This document shows, one piece after another, positions 1 to 10,678 of a DNA stretch of 50,952 bases (the first letter of the stretch is position 1; every line of letters begins with the position of its first letter). The stretch lies in assembly GCF_001625595.1 (NCBI RefSeq), contig NZ_AUXT01000170.1, forward strand, positions 1 to 50,952. The letters run 5' to 3'. The translations under genes and the position numbers were made by a program. The notes beneath the pieces were generated by a model. That model worked only from the letters and a program-made list of their open reading frames with translations, made no database searches and was not told the origin of the DNA. This DNA comes from Pseudoalteromonas luteoviolacea NCIMB 1942 (GTDB lineage Bacteria > Pseudomonadota > Gammaproteobacteria > Enterobacterales > Alteromonadaceae).

Positions 1-343
1 TTGCCTGTGTCTCTGAGTACATTGAAATAACGCTTTTGCTGCGGCTTCCCCTAGCGTTTGTCGTCGTTGTGTTAATGCGCTTGGCGCTACAAATGGTTTG
101 CCTTCTCTATCTACAATATCCAATAGGTTAAAACGATATCAGCCATGGATTTATCGTTGTAGATTGCCATGCCTATCAACAGCCAAGCGATAGACCCCAA
201 CGTCAAATTTCGCTTTCTATGCGTGACAGTATCGGTAAGAGAGTAAGCTTCTTCAATCAACTCTAAAGGAGTAAACCAGCAAGCGTTTCTACCTGATTAG
301 GTTTCTAACTATTTATGACATCTAAGGCTTGTGATATGAGCAT
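1..343 (-). pseudogene. IS4-family transposase, decayed N-terminal fragment
   Basis: Read on the minus strand, this stretch gives broken pieces of the N-terminus of an IS4-type DDE transposase. An ATG at 343 opens a short frame (MLISQALDVINS) that hits a stop. A second frame around 285-130 reads PLELIEEAYSLTDTVTHRKR and then WLLIGMAIYNDKSMADIV. A third frame around 125-1 reads LLDIVDREGKPFVAPSALTQ followed by RRQTLGEAAAKALF. In intact IS4 proteins these segments lie in this order, so the frame changes at about 290 and 130 are decay; the second looks like a 2-bp gain. The rest, including any DDE catalytic residues, lies beyond the left edge. The element cannot make a working transposase from this part. 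The family assignment comes from recognised motifs, not from a search. Confidence 0.75.
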
Positions 344-448
344 AAAAAAATCGTTCAATTGATCGAGCAAATAATGTCTAAATTGATCGACATTAAGCAA
401 TAAGCTGCCTTTTTTATTTTTAAGGTAGATGTGTCTGCGTCTAAATTT

Positions 449-457
449 TGCTAAAAT
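449..457 (+). promoter_or_regulatory. Putative extended -10 promoter of rluE
   Basis: The bases TGCTAAAAT form an extended -10 element (TG, one base, TAAAAT). Transcription would begin near 464, about 25 bases before the ATG at 489. No good -35 box is seen, which is tolerated with an extended -10. Its position inside the longer open frame that begins at 429 argues for the later start of rluE. Confidence 0.4.
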
Positions 458-488
458 TCAGCCTCCAACGTTCCAGCCTAGTATCAAG

Positions 489-1148
489 ATGACCAACAAT
501 AATCGTAACCGCCCTTTTCCATCTTCTAGTAAAAAACCTTTCAACAAAAATATAAGATATAAACGCCAAGCTAAGCAAAAACCACCGGTAAAGCCCGAAG
601 ACGTAAAGGTTGTTCTGTTTAACAAGCCTTTTGATGTGCTCTGTCAATTTACAGATGACCAACATCGTAAGACACTTGCAGACTTTATTGATATTAAGTC
701 AGTGTATGCTGCTGGACGTTTAGATCGAGACAGTGAAGGCCTACTTCTCCTAACCAATTGCGGTAAATTGCAACATAAACTCACAGAACCAAAGAAAAAC
801 ACCGACAAGACTTATTGGGTTCAAGTTGAGGGAGAACCAAATGAAGAGGTACTTAATCAATTGCGAAGCGGCGTTGAGTTAAAAGATGGGATGACTAAAC
901 CCGCTAAAATAGAAGTTATGCCTGAGCCCGAAGTATGGCCAAGGAATCCGCCCATACGAGAACGTAAAAATATTCCTACCACTTGGCTGAACATTACTAT
1001 TTCCGAAGGGAGAAATAGGCAAGTTCGTCGGATGACGGCACATATTGGCCACCCTACTCTCAGATTGATCCGTTATAGTATTGGAAAGTACACGCTATCT
1101 GGGTTAAATAACGGACAATATAGGGTTTTACAAGGAAATAAAGTCTAA
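489..1148 (+). CDS. rluE: 23S rRNA pseudouridine synthase RluE (large subunit U2457)
   Basis: This is an RsuA/RluE-family pseudouridine synthase of 219 residues, expected to convert U2457 of 23S rRNA to pseudouridine. The catalytic motif [14 protein letters not shown] is present, with the nucleophilic Asp at about residue 79. The later family motif [10 protein letters not shown], followed by a GHPTLRLIR segment, is also intact. There is no S4 domain; instead a basic Lys/Arg/Asn-rich tail of about 35 residues precedes the catalytic core, as in RluE. The frame is open from 429, but an extended -10 element at 449-457 lies inside that extension, so the ATG at 489 is preferred. In E. coli rluE also lies just upstream of the mnmA-hflD-purB block, which supports the assignment. 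The neighbouring IS4 relic ends about 145 bases upstream. Confidence 0.9.
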   Translation: MTNNNRNRPFPSSSKKPFNKNIRYKRQAKQKPPVKPEDVKVVLFNKPFDVLCQFTDDQHRKTLADFIDIKSVYAAGRLDRDSEGLLLLTNCGKLQHKLTEPKKNTDKTYWVQVEGEPNEEVLNQLRSGVELKDGMTKPAKIEVMPEPEVWPRNPPIRERKNIPTTWLNITISEGRNRQVRRMTAHIGHPTLRLIRYSIGKYTLSGLNNGQYRVLQGNKV

Positions 1149-1158
1149 AGTGTGGCTT

Positions 1159-1186
1159 TTGAGGGGGAGCAATTGCATGCTATACT
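1159..1186 (+). promoter_or_regulatory. Putative sigma-70 promoter of mnmA-hflD-purB
   Basis: TTGAGG at 1159-1164 and TATACT at 1181-1186 are separated by 16 bases, and the -10 is preceded by TGC, giving an extended -10. It lies 41 bases before the mnmA ATG in the only gap between rluE and mnmA. Confidence 0.6.
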
Positions 1187-1226
1187 CACGGCCTTTCAAA
1201 AATTCATATAGATTTACAGCGATATT

Positions 1227-2327
1227 ATGAGCGATAACAGTAACATTAAAGTCATTGTCGGCATGTCTGGTGGCGTGGATTCTTCAGTTTCAGCTTATCT
1301 TTTAAAAGAACAAGGCTATCAGGTAGAAGGCCTTTTCATGAAAAACTGGGAAGAAGACGATAACGATGAATACTGTGCCGCTGCTGAAGATCTAAAAGAT
1401 GCTCAAGAGGTTTGTGATAAGCTTGGTATCGAGTTACACACCGTTAATTTTGCGGCTGAGTACTGGGACAACGTATTTGAGTATTTCTTAGAGGAATACC
1501 GTGCGGGTCGCACACCAAACCCAGATATCATGTGTAACAAGGAAATTAAATTCAAAGCATTTTTAGAGTTTGCAGCTGAAGCACTAGGCGCAGACTACAT
1601 TGCCACTGGACACTACGTACGTAGAGAAGAGCGCGATGGTAAATTCGCGATGTTGAGAGGCCTGGATAACAACAAAGATCAAAGTTACTTCCTATACACT
1701 TTAAGCCATGAGCATGTTGCTCAAACTCTCTTCCCTATCGGTGAAATTGAAAAGCCAGAAGTTCGTCGCATTGCACAAGAGCAAGGCCTTATTACACATA
1801 ATAAAAAAGACAGTACTGGTATTTGCTTTATTGGTGAACGCAAATTTAAAGACTTTTTACAAAAGTTCTTGCCTGCTCAACCCGGTAAGATTGAAGACAC
1901 CGATGGTAACCACGTCGGCGAACATGAAGGCTTGATGTACCATACACTAGGTCAGCGTAAAGGCCTATTAATAGGTGGTATGAAAGAAGGCTCAGGTGAA
2001 CCTTGGTATGTGGTTGATAAAGATATTGAGCGCAATGTGCTTGTGGTAGGCCAAGGTAAAGACCATCCAAGGTTATACAGTAATGGGTTAAATGCAAACC
2101 AACTTCACTGGGTTGACCAAGAAGGACCACAAGGTACTGCGCGCTGTACCGTTAAGACGCGATATAGACAAGAAGATATCCCGTGTACGTTATTAGTTGG
2201 TCAAGATGGCATGGCTCGTGTTTTATTTGATGAGCCGCAAAAAGCTGTCACTCCAGGCCAATCAGCGGTGTTTTATTCAGGTGATGCTTGCCTAGGTGGC
2301 GGTATAATAGAATCGGTGATTAAATAA
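1227..2327 (+). CDS. mnmA: tRNA-specific 2-thiouridylase MnmA
   Basis: MnmA catalyses ATP-dependent 2-thiolation of U34 in tRNA-Lys, -Glu and -Gln, taking sulfur from the Tus relay. At 366 residues it has the usual length. The PP-loop GMSGGVDSS is at residues 12-20. The two catalytic cysteines are present: C103 in the NPDIMCN motif and C200 in the TGICFIGER motif, matching E. coli C102 and C199. The central tRNA-binding segment and the C-terminal beta-barrel with the GQ(S)AVFY motif are intact. Its stop codon overlaps the hflD start by one base (TAATG), and purB follows, so the three genes form an operon in the same order as in E. coli. E. coli has nudJ between rluE and mnmA; it is absent here. 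Confidence 0.97.
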   Translation: MSDNSNIKVIVGMSGGVDSSVSAYLLKEQGYQVEGLFMKNWEEDDNDEYCAAAEDLKDAQEVCDKLGIELHTVNFAAEYWDNVFEYFLEEYRAGRTPNPDIMCNKEIKFKAFLEFAAEALGADYIATGHYVRREERDGKFAMLRGLDNNKDQSYFLYTLSHEHVAQTLFPIGEIEKPEVRRIAQEQGLITHNKKDSTGICFIGERKFKDFLQKFLPAQPGKIEDTDGNHVGEHEGLMYHTLGQRKGLLIGGMKEGSGEPWYVVDKDIERNVLVVGQGKDHPRLYSNGLNANQLHWVDQEGPQGTARCTVKTRYRQEDIPCTLLVGQDGMARVLFDEPQKAVTPGQSAVFYSGDACLGGGIIESVIK

Positions 2328-2929
2328 TGCAGCCAAAAGTCGTTATTCCTCTTGCCGCAATTTGCCAAATAGCAAAGCTAGTACAAAAGTGTGCGAGGTA
2401 CGGTACTTTCAATGAAAATGAAGTGCACACTTTTTTGCAGAGTATTTTAAATACGGCGCCAGAAAACCCCGAAGATGTCTATGACGACCATTTTGCTCTA
2501 AAAGGTGGTTATCAAGCGCTTGTTTCTCAACTTTCAAGTGAAGGTGAGAAAGATGTTGAGATAGTTAAATACGTTGGCAGTTTGATGCAGTTGGAAAGAG
2601 CCCTTTCCTCCAACCCTCAAGTGTTTTCAGAATTAGCCAAACGTATTGAGCAAGTGGAGCGACAAACGCTTCATTTTAATGTTTATGACGAGCAAATCCT
2701 TGGCGCTTTCGCTGATATCTATACCCAAGTTGTCAGCCCAGCGGGACCAAAAATTCAAGTTTTTGGCAAACCTGACTTGCTTCAGCAAACTCATATTCAG
2801 CACAAGATCCGTGCACTATTATTAGCAGGGATCCGAAGTGCAGTGCTGTGGCGACAGCTAGGTGGAAAACGTCGTCATTTCTTCTTTTCTAAAAGGAAGA
2901 TCATTGCCACAGCACAACAGTTTAGTTAA
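2327..2929 (+). CDS. hflD: High-frequency lysogenization protein HflD
   Basis: This is an HflD (YcfC) family protein of 200 residues, slightly shorter than the E. coli protein (213). In E. coli HflD is a peripheral inner-membrane protein that binds lambda CII and favours its degradation; its cellular role in non-lambda hosts is not well defined. The sequence is mostly helical. Recognisable family features are the N-terminal AAICQIAKLVQ segment, a GGYQALVSQL stretch and the C-terminal QHKIRALLLAGIRSAVLWRQ helix followed by a basic end. Its ATG overlaps the mnmA stop codon, so translational coupling is likely. Only 37 bases separate it from purB. The conserved mnmA-hflD-purB order is the strongest support for the name. 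Confidence 0.92.
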   Translation: MQPKVVIPLAAICQIAKLVQKCARYGTFNENEVHTFLQSILNTAPENPEDVYDDHFALKGGYQALVSQLSSEGEKDVEIVKYVGSLMQLERALSSNPQVFSELAKRIEQVERQTLHFNVYDEQILGAFADIYTQVVSPAGPKIQVFGKPDLLQQTHIQHKIRALLLAGIRSAVLWRQLGGKRRHFFFSKRKIIATAQQFS

Positions 2930-2954
2930 ATATCGTTCAAAAAAAACCAATTAG

Positions 2955-4337
<1,383 letters not shown>

Positions 4338-4360
4338 TCTAATCTAAATTAGATATAATT

Positions 4361-4403
4361 AAGCGAAAGAAACAGCCCAGAGCTTGTTACTTTCGCTTTT
4401 TTT
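4361..4403 (+). terminator. Rho-independent terminator after purB
   Basis: AAGCGAAAG at 4361-4369 pairs with CTTTCGCTT at 4390-4398 (9 bp) and runs into a T tract (TTTTTTT). It ends the mnmA-hflD-purB transcript 24 bases after purB and 12 bases before the roxA start, so roxA transcription must begin inside the hairpin region or come from read-through. Confidence 0.8.
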
Positions 4404-4414
4404 ATGGGGAAAAT

Positions 4415-5569
4415 ATGTATCAGCTGTCTATCAATGGTATGACTCATCAAGAGTTTTTGACGCATTATTGGCAAAAAAAGCCTTTACTAATCAAAGGTGG
4501 ATTTACTGGCTTTGAGGACCCTTTAACAGCAGAGGAACTTGCAGGGTTAGCAATGGAAGAAGCGATTGAATCTCGCTTAGTGACAAATCACGAAGGGAAT
4601 TGGCAAGCCCATCACGGACCGTTTGAGGATTTTTCAAAACTGACTGACAGCCACAGTACATTGCTCGTTCAGGCGGTTGATCATTGGCACCCAGTAGCTG
4701 CTGAATTATTAGAACCTTTTCGATTTATTCCGAACTGGCGCATTGATGACCTAATGATTAGCTTTTCAACGCCTCATGGCGGTGTGGGCCCTCATTTAGA
4801 TCAATACGATGTGTTTATCATTCAAGGGCAAGGTAAGAGAAGGTGGCGTGTTGGTTTGCCTGATGCAAACCTAAAACAATTTGCAAAAGATAAGGCTTTA
4901 CTCCAAGTAGAAAAATTTGAAGCCATCATTGACCACGAATTAGAGCTAGGCGACATTCTTTACATTCCACCTGGCTGCCCACATGAAGGTTATGCAGTGG
5001 AAAATGCACTCAACTACTCTGTGGGCTTTAGAGCGCCTGACCAAAAAGATCTCATTAGTAGTTTCGCAGATCATGTCATTGATGAAGAAGTGGGTAAGCT
5101 GCGCTATAGCGATGCAAACATAGAAGTAAGAGACTCGCTTGGGGAAATTACCCCTGAGGATAAAGAAAGAGTTCGAATGCTTCTAAACTCGCTGATAAAT
5201 GATGAATCTGTGTATACCCATTGGCTAGGTACATTCTTAAGTCAGCCCAAACACGATATGGATCTCGCCCCTCTTGACGATGCACTAGTAGCAGACTTAT
5301 TAGAAGATGAAATTGACCAAAAAGATGTGATTCACAGAGCGGGTGGAGTCAGGGCTATGTACCAACTCGTTAATAATGAAATTCTTCTAAGTATCAACGG
5401 CGAAACTTACCACATTCCTGGGAAATACCTTAAACAAATACAACTGTTAACGGATGAAACATTTTTTTCATTTAATGAGGTAAAACCAGCTCTAAATTGC
5501 TTGGAATTCAAACAAACGTTAACTACGCTTATAAACGACGGGCTGTATTATATTGAAGCTTGGTCTTAA
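4415..5569 (+). CDS. roxA: Ribosomal protein uL16 3-hydroxylase RoxA (YcfD)
   Basis: This is a JmjC/cupin 2-oxoglutarate- and Fe(II)-dependent oxygenase of the RoxA/YcfD family, which hydroxylates an arginine of ribosomal protein L16. It has 384 residues, close to the 373 of E. coli YcfD. The iron-binding triad is visible: H127 and D129 in GPHLDQYDVF and H190 in PPGCPHEGYA. The residues before it (DDLMISFSTPHGGVG) fit the first jelly-roll strands, and the C-terminal 150 residues fit the dimerisation and winged-helix parts. It is monocistronic as far as can be seen. An ATG with GGGGAAAAT just upstream gives a usable ribosome-binding site. In E. coli ycfD lies in the neighbourhood of phoQ and the purB region, so the synteny is reasonable. 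Confidence 0.93.
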   Translation: MYQLSINGMTHQEFLTHYWQKKPLLIKGGFTGFEDPLTAEELAGLAMEEAIESRLVTNHEGNWQAHHGPFEDFSKLTDSHSTLLVQAVDHWHPVAAELLEPFRFIPNWRIDDLMISFSTPHGGVGPHLDQYDVFIIQGQGKRRWRVGLPDANLKQFAKDKALLQVEKFEAIIDHELELGDILYIPPGCPHEGYAVENALNYSVGFRAPDQKDLISSFADHVIDEEVGKLRYSDANIEVRDSLGEITPEDKERVRMLLNSLINDESVYTHWLGTFLSQPKHDMDLAPLDDALVADLLEDEIDQKDVIHRAGGVRAMYQLVNNEILLSINGETYHIPGKYLKQIQLLTDETFFSFNEVKPALNCLEFKQTLTTLINDGLYYIEAWS

Positions 5570-5600
5570 TGCCTGACTTACAGGGCCAACCAGAGAATAA

Positions 5601-5624
5601 AGGTGCCATTATCTAGTGGCACCT
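5601..5624. terminator. Strong hairpin between roxA and the GNAT gene
   Basis: AGGTGCCA at 5601-5608 pairs perfectly with TGGCACCT at 5617-5624 around an 8-base loop. No T tract follows on the plus strand (AATAATAATA), while the minus strand has TTTATT after the stem. It lies 32 bases after the roxA stop and probably marks the end of roxA, but the polarity is not clear. Confidence 0.5.
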
Positions 5625-5695
5625 AATAATAATAGGGGTTGAAACTTCCCTTATTCGTCAGGACGTGTTGAATGATTTTTCGCTAAGAGGTAATC

Positions 5696-6154
5696 ATGAT
5701 TTATCACGTCGACAAAGTGAGTTGGAAACAGACTCAGGGACAGCTGCGCCAAATACGTGAGCGTGTTTTTGTGTGTGAATTACATCTTCCTAAGCATGTT
5801 GAGTTTGATCAACATGACAGAACAGCTGACCACGTTCTTATCAGGGACGAAAACCAGCGAGCGGTGGGTACCGGACGACTGTGTAGTGATGGATTAATTA
5901 GTAGAATCGCCATTGTAAAAGCACATAGAAACCGTGAGGCTTACCAATCTCTTATTGGATACCTAGCTGATTTAGCACAGCAAAAAGGCCTCAAAGAAGT
6001 GTTTGTTCAATGTATCCTTGAAGAAGTGCCAACTTTTCTGAAGTCTGGGTTTAGTAAGCAAGGCTCTGTATTTATGGAAGCAGGCATTCCTAGACAAAGG
6101 CTTAAATGCCCCGCCTCCATGATAAATTCAGAGCCGTTTACGATGCTTCACTAG
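5696..6154 (+). CDS. GNAT-family N-acetyltransferase
   Basis: This is a 152-residue protein with the fold order of a GNAT acetyltransferase. It has an N-terminal RQIRERVFVCELHLP helix-strand, the central strand pair with AVGTGRL, the strand SRIAIVKAHR and a C-terminal LKEVFVQCILEEVPTFLKSGF segment, where GNATs place the Y/FYxxxGF motif. The acetyl-CoA pyrophosphate loop is unusual: the expected R/Q-x-x-G-x-G/A is here R-N-R-E-A-Y, without glycines. It may therefore bind acetyl-CoA differently or not acetylate at all. The substrate is unknown. It starts 9 bases after a GAGG ribosome-binding site and overlaps the convergent DUF4826 gene by 17 bases at its 3' end. Confidence 0.8.
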   Translation: MIYHVDKVSWKQTQGQLRQIRERVFVCELHLPKHVEFDQHDRTADHVLIRDENQRAVGTGRLCSDGLISRIAIVKAHRNREAYQSLIGYLADLAQQKGLKEVFVQCILEEVPTFLKSGFSKQGSVFMEAGIPRQRLKCPASMINSEPFTMLH

Positions 6155-6581
6155 GCCATAGTTTATCGCTTTCATAAAGGTCATACAGAGCATGCGCACG
6201 ATTAACAAGCAAGTTCGCAAAATCTAACTGCGTCTTGTCTCGTACCCCTGAAGCCATGATGCCATCAGCTTTGATCTGCCATTGAAAAGAGAAATACCTC
6301 AATACATCTCTAGGGTTAGTTGCTGCGGACTCTTCCGTTGCATCTGTTGGCATTTGCCCTGAAATAGCCCAATACCCCTTCCCTTTTTGGTCTTTGAACT
6401 TCCAAATTGCTATTGCCGGCGGTAGAAAACGGCATTCTTTCTCAACGACTTTAGTCGTGATTATTCCTTTTTCTGCCAAAAACTTCTGGGCATTTTGTAA
6501 ATGTTGCCTCTGCCACTGTACTAATCTTTGTTGCTTTTGTTCTTCAGTTAGCTCTGGCTCGACGTTTTTATTTTCACTCAT
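6138..6581 (-). CDS. DUF4826 family protein
   Basis: This is a 147-residue soluble protein that I recognise as the DUF4826 family of unknown function, found in Alteromonadales and relatives. It starts with an acidic, Gln-rich helical stretch (EEQKQQRLVQWQRQHLQNAQ). A compact domain follows with FLPPAIAIWKFKDQ, the GYWAISGQMPTD turn and a tail helix FANLLVNRAHALYDLYE. No signal peptide or membrane segment is present. It is convergent with the GNAT gene and overlaps it by 17 bases. It is divergent from the chemosensory operon, with a 148-base gap that must hold both promoters. No function can be assigned. Confidence 0.8.
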   Translation of the reverse strand: MSENKNVEPELTEEQKQQRLVQWQRQHLQNAQKFLAEKGIITTKVVEKECRFLPPAIAIWKFKDQKGKGYWAISGQMPTDATEESAATNPRDVLRYFSFQWQIKADGIMASGVRDKTQLDFANLLVNRAHALYDLYESDKLWPSEAS

Positions 6582-6729
6582 GATATTACTTCTCTAATTT
6601 TTTTACTCACTCTATTAATTTCGTTAACTCGTTGCAACAAAGAAACGCCTAAGACACAAAACAAATTAAAGTTTGCACAATATTCATACTTTACTAGTCT
6701 AAAAATAATCCAACAAAGGATTTAGTAAA

Positions 6730-7875
6730 ATGCTCTTGTTTGTCTCTTATACTATGCCGATTTTTACATTGGTAACTGGGTTATTCTTTATTGAGTCACT
6801 AATTGTAACTATCGTTGTGTCTGCGGTTTGTTTACTGGGTCTAATATTGCAAAAAACAGCGTTATCTAACAAAGAGAATGAAAAAAACGAACACAATGCA
6901 GATGCTGTGAACAGTGCTTTTGAACCTCAGCAACATCAAGAAGACGACTTAGCATGCTTAGAGCAACTAAGTAGCGTCATTATTCCTCAGCTAATCGCAC
7001 AAGTTACTACAGCGAGAGATCAAACAAAAACGTCCATCGTCAATATGTCGGGAGAGTTTTCGCAGTTGGTGACCAACATCTCAGAAACATTGGAAAGAAC
7101 GAATTCGCAAGATGGTAATAGCCTACAAGAGGTTTCTGAAACAAGCCGAGATAAATTAAATGGTGTGCTTGAATACATTGAGCAGACTAATGATTCTCAA
7201 GCTCAAATGACCGAGACAATAAAAGACCTCGTATTGAAAAGCAATGAGCTTCAAACAATGTCGATTGATGTTTCAAAAATCGCTGAGCAAACAAATTTAC
7301 TCGCACTTAATGCTTCTATTGAAGCAGCTCGGGCCGGAGAAAACGGCAGAGGCTTTGCCGTGGTAGCTGACGAAGTAAGGTCTCTCGCCAACTCCAGTGG
7401 TGAAACCGGTGTTCGTATTGGGCAGTTGATTGAAAGTATTGCGAATGCAATGAGAACCTCTATGGACATGATGAATGCGGAGCTCGAAAAAAAGCAATCT
7501 TTAACCGAAAAGTACCGCACAGAAATAAATCAGGTTGTGGATGAATGGTTAGAGCTTTCCCAACAAGTTGAAGCACAAGCTGCCGAGTTACACACATCCA
7601 ATTTGGATATTAGAGAGAAAGTGTCGCAAATACTCGTGGACCTACAATTCCAGGATAGAGTCGATCAGATCCAAGACAGTGTGACCATCGCACTGAATCT
7701 CATGATAGAAGAAATTGACCAATTTATTACCAGCAGACGTGAATGTAAAAAAGCTAAATTTAATCACCAAAGGATCAGTAAAGAGCTTAGAAAAACAGCC
7801 GCCACAAATGAGCAACGAGATATTTTGTCAAAAAACGGTGGCGACGATACTGTCGATGACTTAACTTTTTTATGA
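6730..7875 (+). CDS. Methyl-accepting chemotaxis-like signalling protein, membrane-anchored, no periplasmic domain
   Basis: This 381-residue protein has two closely spaced hydrophobic stretches at about residues 1-20 and 22-42 with almost no loop, so it has no periplasmic ligand domain. A cytoplasmic coiled coil follows, with the MCP signalling tip at about 183-221 ([20 protein letters not shown] and the [15 protein letters not shown] segment). The tip is typical of CheA/CheW-binding receptors. The C-terminal helix contains [13 protein letters not shown], a motif I have seen in non-canonical MCP-like proteins. No HAMP domain is seen. It opens the chemosensory operon and sits 7 bases before cheY. 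The start is set by AAAGGA 8 bases upstream of the ATG. It may sense the membrane or cytoplasm, or act as an accessory array component. Confidence 0.85.
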   Translation: MLLFVSYTMPIFTLVTGLFFIESLIVTIVVSAVCLLGLILQKTALSNKENEKNEHNADAVNSAFEPQQHQEDDLACLEQLSSVIIPQLIAQVTTARDQTKTSIVNMSGEFSQLVTNISETLERTNSQDGNSLQEVSETSRDKLNGVLEYIEQTNDSQAQMTETIKDLVLKSNELQTMSIDVSKIAEQTNLLALNASIEAARAGENGRGFAVVADEVRSLANSSGETGVRIGQLIESIANAMRTSMDMMNAELEKKQSLTEKYRTEINQVVDEWLELSQQVEAQAAELHTSNLDIREKVSQILVDLQFQDRVDQIQDSVTIALNLMIEEIDQFITSRRECKKAKFNHQRISKELRKTAATNEQRDILSKNGGDDTVDDLTFL

Positions 7876-7882
7876 GGAAATT

Positions 7883-8251
7883 ATGAGTAAAACCATATTA
7901 GTAGTAGATGATTCTGATTCTCTCAGACAAGTCGTAAATATCGCGCTCAGTGGCGCCGGATTTGACGTTGTGGAAGCTCGGGACGGGAAAGATGCTCTGA
8001 CCAAGCTCAACGGCAATAAAATCCATCTAATTATTAGTGACGTAAACATGCCAAACATGAACGGTATCGAATTTGTAAAGCAAGCAAAACAGTTGCCTCA
8101 GTACAAGTTCACACCCGTGATCATGCTCACAACAGAAAATCAGCAGAGTATGATGGAAGAGGGGAAAAAAGCAGGTGCGAAAGCCTGGATGGTTAAACCT
8201 TTTAAGCCAGCACAAATGCTGCAAGCGGTTTCAAAGTTATTGATGATGTAG
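7883..8251 (+). CDS. cheY: CheY-like response regulator
   Basis: This is a stand-alone receiver domain of 122 residues. The acidic pair D9/D10 in VVDDSDS, the phosphoacceptor D53 in ISDVNMPNMNG, the Thr in MLTTEN and K105 in VKPFKP are all present, so it should be phosphorylated by the CheA encoded downstream. There is no output domain. It lies between the first MCP-like gene and the STAS gene, close to cheA. Its target may be a motor or, given the EAL protein at the operon end, a different output. The sequence does not decide this. Confidence 0.93.
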   Translation: MSKTILVVDDSDSLRQVVNIALSGAGFDVVEARDGKDALTKLNGNKIHLIISDVNMPNMNGIEFVKQAKQLPQYKFTPVIMLTTENQQSMMEEGKKAGAKAWMVKPFKPAQMLQAVSKLLMM

Positions 8252-8261
8252 AGAGTTAAGT

Positions 8262-8537
8262 ATGTCTGAGTGTTTTAAGTTCCCGTCTGAACTAACTATA
8301 TACGAAGTTCAGGAAACCTTTAACGAAGTAAAGTCATATATTTCAGACAAAGAGCGCGTCTCTTTCGACTTCAGTGAAACAACTGAAATCGACTCAGCCG
8401 GCTTGCAGTTGATTATTTGGGTCGTTTATCACAGCCAAAAAGTTGGCTTAAATATAGAAGCTATCTCTACCAATGAACTAATAGAAACACGGTGTAAAAA
8501 ATTGGGGGTAGGGATCTTCCCTACTCTAAACAACTAA
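8262..8537 (+). CDS. STAS-domain protein (anti-sigma-factor-antagonist-like)
   Basis: This is a 91-residue single STAS domain. The conserved core VSFDFSETTEIDSAGLQLI matches the SpoIIAA/MlaB type, with Ser45 at the usual phosphorylation position (D-S-A-G). Such small STAS proteins are encoded beside cheY and cheA in F7-like chemosensory clusters, for example cluster III of Vibrio cholerae (recalled, not checked). The partner and role are unknown; it may be a phosphorylation-controlled switch or scaffold. It sits 10 bases after cheY and 9 bases before cheA, so it belongs to the same transcript. Confidence 0.88.
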   Translation: MSECFKFPSELTIYEVQETFNEVKSYISDKERVSFDFSETTEIDSAGLQLIIWVVYHSQKVGLNIEAISTNELIETRCKKLGVGIFPTLNN

Positions 8538-8546
8538 GGGGCAAAC

Positions 8547-10658
8547 ATGTCTATTGATTTGTCTTCGGCGATTGCAACTTTCGTAACCGAATCGAAAGAG
8601 TTATTGCAAGAAATGGAAAATGGGCTTCTAGACCTTGAGTCTGAGACCTCAGAAGAACATGCTAATGAAATTATCAATGCACTATTTCGAGCAATTCATA
8701 CGATAAAAGGCAGTGCTGGAATATTCGACTTTGAGCATGTCGTTACCCTCACCCATATTGCCGAAACCCTTTTAGAAGATGCGAGAAATGGCAATTTACA
8801 ACTAGATAAAGAGCTTACTTCTCTCTACCTAGAAACTAGAGATGCCACTGAATCACTTATTGTTTTAGCTGCTGCTGAAACAGAGCCAGACCAAGCACTG
8901 CTAAACAAAGTGAACAATCTGGTGTCCTGCTTTTCAAAATACATAGACGCCGAAAATACCCAAAATGACCAGCAAACTACAGCCCATAGTTCGAGTGAAG
9001 GCGCTCTTGATAACGAGCGATGGATTTTGTTTTTTGTACCAAATGAAAATGTTCTCAGAAATGGCCTTGATCCCTACTCGTTTATTCATTATTTGGGCTC
9101 AGAGACATCAAACTTGGTAGTTAACACTTGGGTTGACGCTATGTTCGGGCCTCAACACTTTGATCCGGAGTCAAATTATTTATCTTTTGTTTTGTCATTT
9201 GATTCCGATAAAACAGAAAATGAAATATTGGATGTATTTGAATTTATTCAAAGTGAAGCATATATTGCAGTGCTGCCTCCTAAAGGCAACATTGATGTAT
9301 TGAAACAAAGCATTCAAAAATATCAGGACTTTGACTTTATTACTGACGCGCTTCGCAAAGCAGATAATTCGTTTGCGGATATCGTCAAGCTCCTCAATTG
9401 CGAAGCAACAGATAGCAACGACCCAGTCCCAACCGAGCCTGACGGGCCGGTAGAACCTGCTCCATCGAAGATCCATAAAAGTAAAACACTTAGAGTGGAA
9501 GCACTCAAATTGGATCGGCTAATTGACCAAGTTGGTGAAATGGTTATCACAGGTGCTAGAACAAATTTACTTGCTCACGAAACAGGGAATGAAACGCTCA
9601 TTGAAGCCATGGCGTTACTAGAACGTTTGGTCGAAAATATTCGTGACAGCTCACTCAAGCTCAGAATGGTGCAAATTGGTGAGACATTCAATAAGTTTAA
9701 ACGTGTGGTGAGAGACATCGCCGATGAACTAGGGAAACAGGTCGATTTAACAATTATTGGCGCTGAGACTGAGCTCGATAAAACGTTCGTAGAAAAGGTC
9801 AGCGATCCTCTTATGCACATTGTAAGAAATGCAATCGACCACGGTATAGAGGACCCCGAAACTCGACTTGCGCAGGGCAAACCTGAGCAGGGGCAACTCA
9901 CTTTAAAAGCCTATCACGACTCTGGCTCCATTGTAATTGAAGTCAGTGATGATGGAAAAGGACTGGACCAAGAAAAAATCCTCAAACGCGCTATCGACAG
10001 AGGGCTTATTTCTTCAAGTCAAACCTTACAAGAAAAAGATATCAACCTGCTTATTTTTGAACCCGGATTTTCTACCGCTGAGTCCATAACCAATATTTCA
10101 GGGCGCGGTGTAGGCATGGATGTGGTCAAAAGAAACATCGATAGCTTGAGAGGAAGTGTAGAGGTTGAAAGCGTTCAAAGTGAGGGGTCAACAATTCTGA
10201 TCCGCCTGCCGCTAACGCTCTCTATCATTGATGGCTTTATGTTTGAAGTACATAGAGAAAACTATGTCATTCCATTAGATACTGTCGTCGAATGCCTAGA
10301 GCTTCATGAGGTGGTATCCGAGCAAGATATTCAAGACAAAAGTTACATAAACCTTCGCACAGAAGTGCTCCCATTTATTAGATTACGCACCTTATTTGGA
10401 ATAGAAGAGCAAATTGACCATACTCGAGAGTCTTTGGTCATTGTGCAATTTGGCACACTGCGCGCAGGGTTAGTTGTAGACTCGCTGAAAGGTGAGTTTC
10501 AAACGGTTGTTAAACCACTAGGAAGGTTGTTCGAAGGACTCAAATGTATTAGTGGCGCAACGATTTTAGGCAGCGGTAATGTCGCAATCATTTTAGACGT
10601 CTCTGCATTAATAAAATCAGCTATTTCAGTATATGAAGCATTAGAGAAAAAACATTAG
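8547..10658 (+). CDS. cheA: Chemotaxis histidine kinase CheA
   Basis: CheA takes input from the receptor array and passes phosphate to CheY and CheB. The protein has 703 residues. The N-terminal Hpt domain carries the phosphorylated His51 in [13 protein letters not shown] linker region of about 190 residues (roughly 110-305) occupies the place of the P2 domain. The dimerisation helices begin at about residue 312, with [17 protein letters not shown]. The kinase boxes are intact: N box near 427 ([13 protein letters not shown]), G1 near 467 (SDDGKGLD) and G2 near 518 ([12 protein letters not shown]). The C-terminal CheW-like domain fills about 551-703. There is a single Hpt. It is embedded in a tightly packed operon with all its partners. 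Confidence 0.96.
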   Translation: MSIDLSSAIATFVTESKELLQEMENGLLDLESETSEEHANEIINALFRAIHTIKGSAGIFDFEHVVTLTHIAETLLEDARNGNLQLDKELTSLYLETRDATESLIVLAAAETEPDQALLNKVNNLVSCFSKYIDAENTQNDQQTTAHSSSEGALDNERWILFFVPNENVLRNGLDPYSFIHYLGSETSNLVVNTWVDAMFGPQHFDPESNYLSFVLSFDSDKTENEILDVFEFIQSEAYIAVLPPKGNIDVLKQSIQKYQDFDFITDALRKADNSFADIVKLLNCEATDSNDPVPTEPDGPVEPAPSKIHKSKTLRVEALKLDRLIDQVGEMVITGARTNLLAHETGNETLIEAMALLERLVENIRDSSLKLRMVQIGETFNKFKRVVRDIADELGKQVDLTIIGAETELDKTFVEKVSDPLMHIVRNAIDHGIEDPETRLAQGKPEQGQLTLKAYHDSGSIVIEVSDDGKGLDQEKILKRAIDRGLISSSQTLQEKDINLLIFEPGFSTAESITNISGRGVGMDVVKRNIDSLRGSVEVESVQSEGSTILIRLPLTLSIIDGFMFEVHRENYVIPLDTVVECLELHEVVSEQDIQDKSYINLRTEVLPFIRLRTLFGIEEQIDHTRESLVIVQFGTLRAGLVVDSLKGEFQTVVKPLGRLFEGLKCISGATILGSGNVAIILDVSALIKSAISVYEALEKKH

Positions 10659-10678
10659 GCAATGCCCGGAGAACGAAC

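Noticed and set aside
429..488. 20-residue N-terminal extension of RluE
   Set aside because: An extended -10 element lies inside it and the residues do not look like RluE; the ATG at 489 is used.
6667..6685. TAAAGTTT upstream of the first MCP-like gene, like a sigma-28 -35 box
   Set aside because: Eleven bases later the sequence does not resemble GCCGATAA, so a flagellar sigma-28 promoter is not supported.
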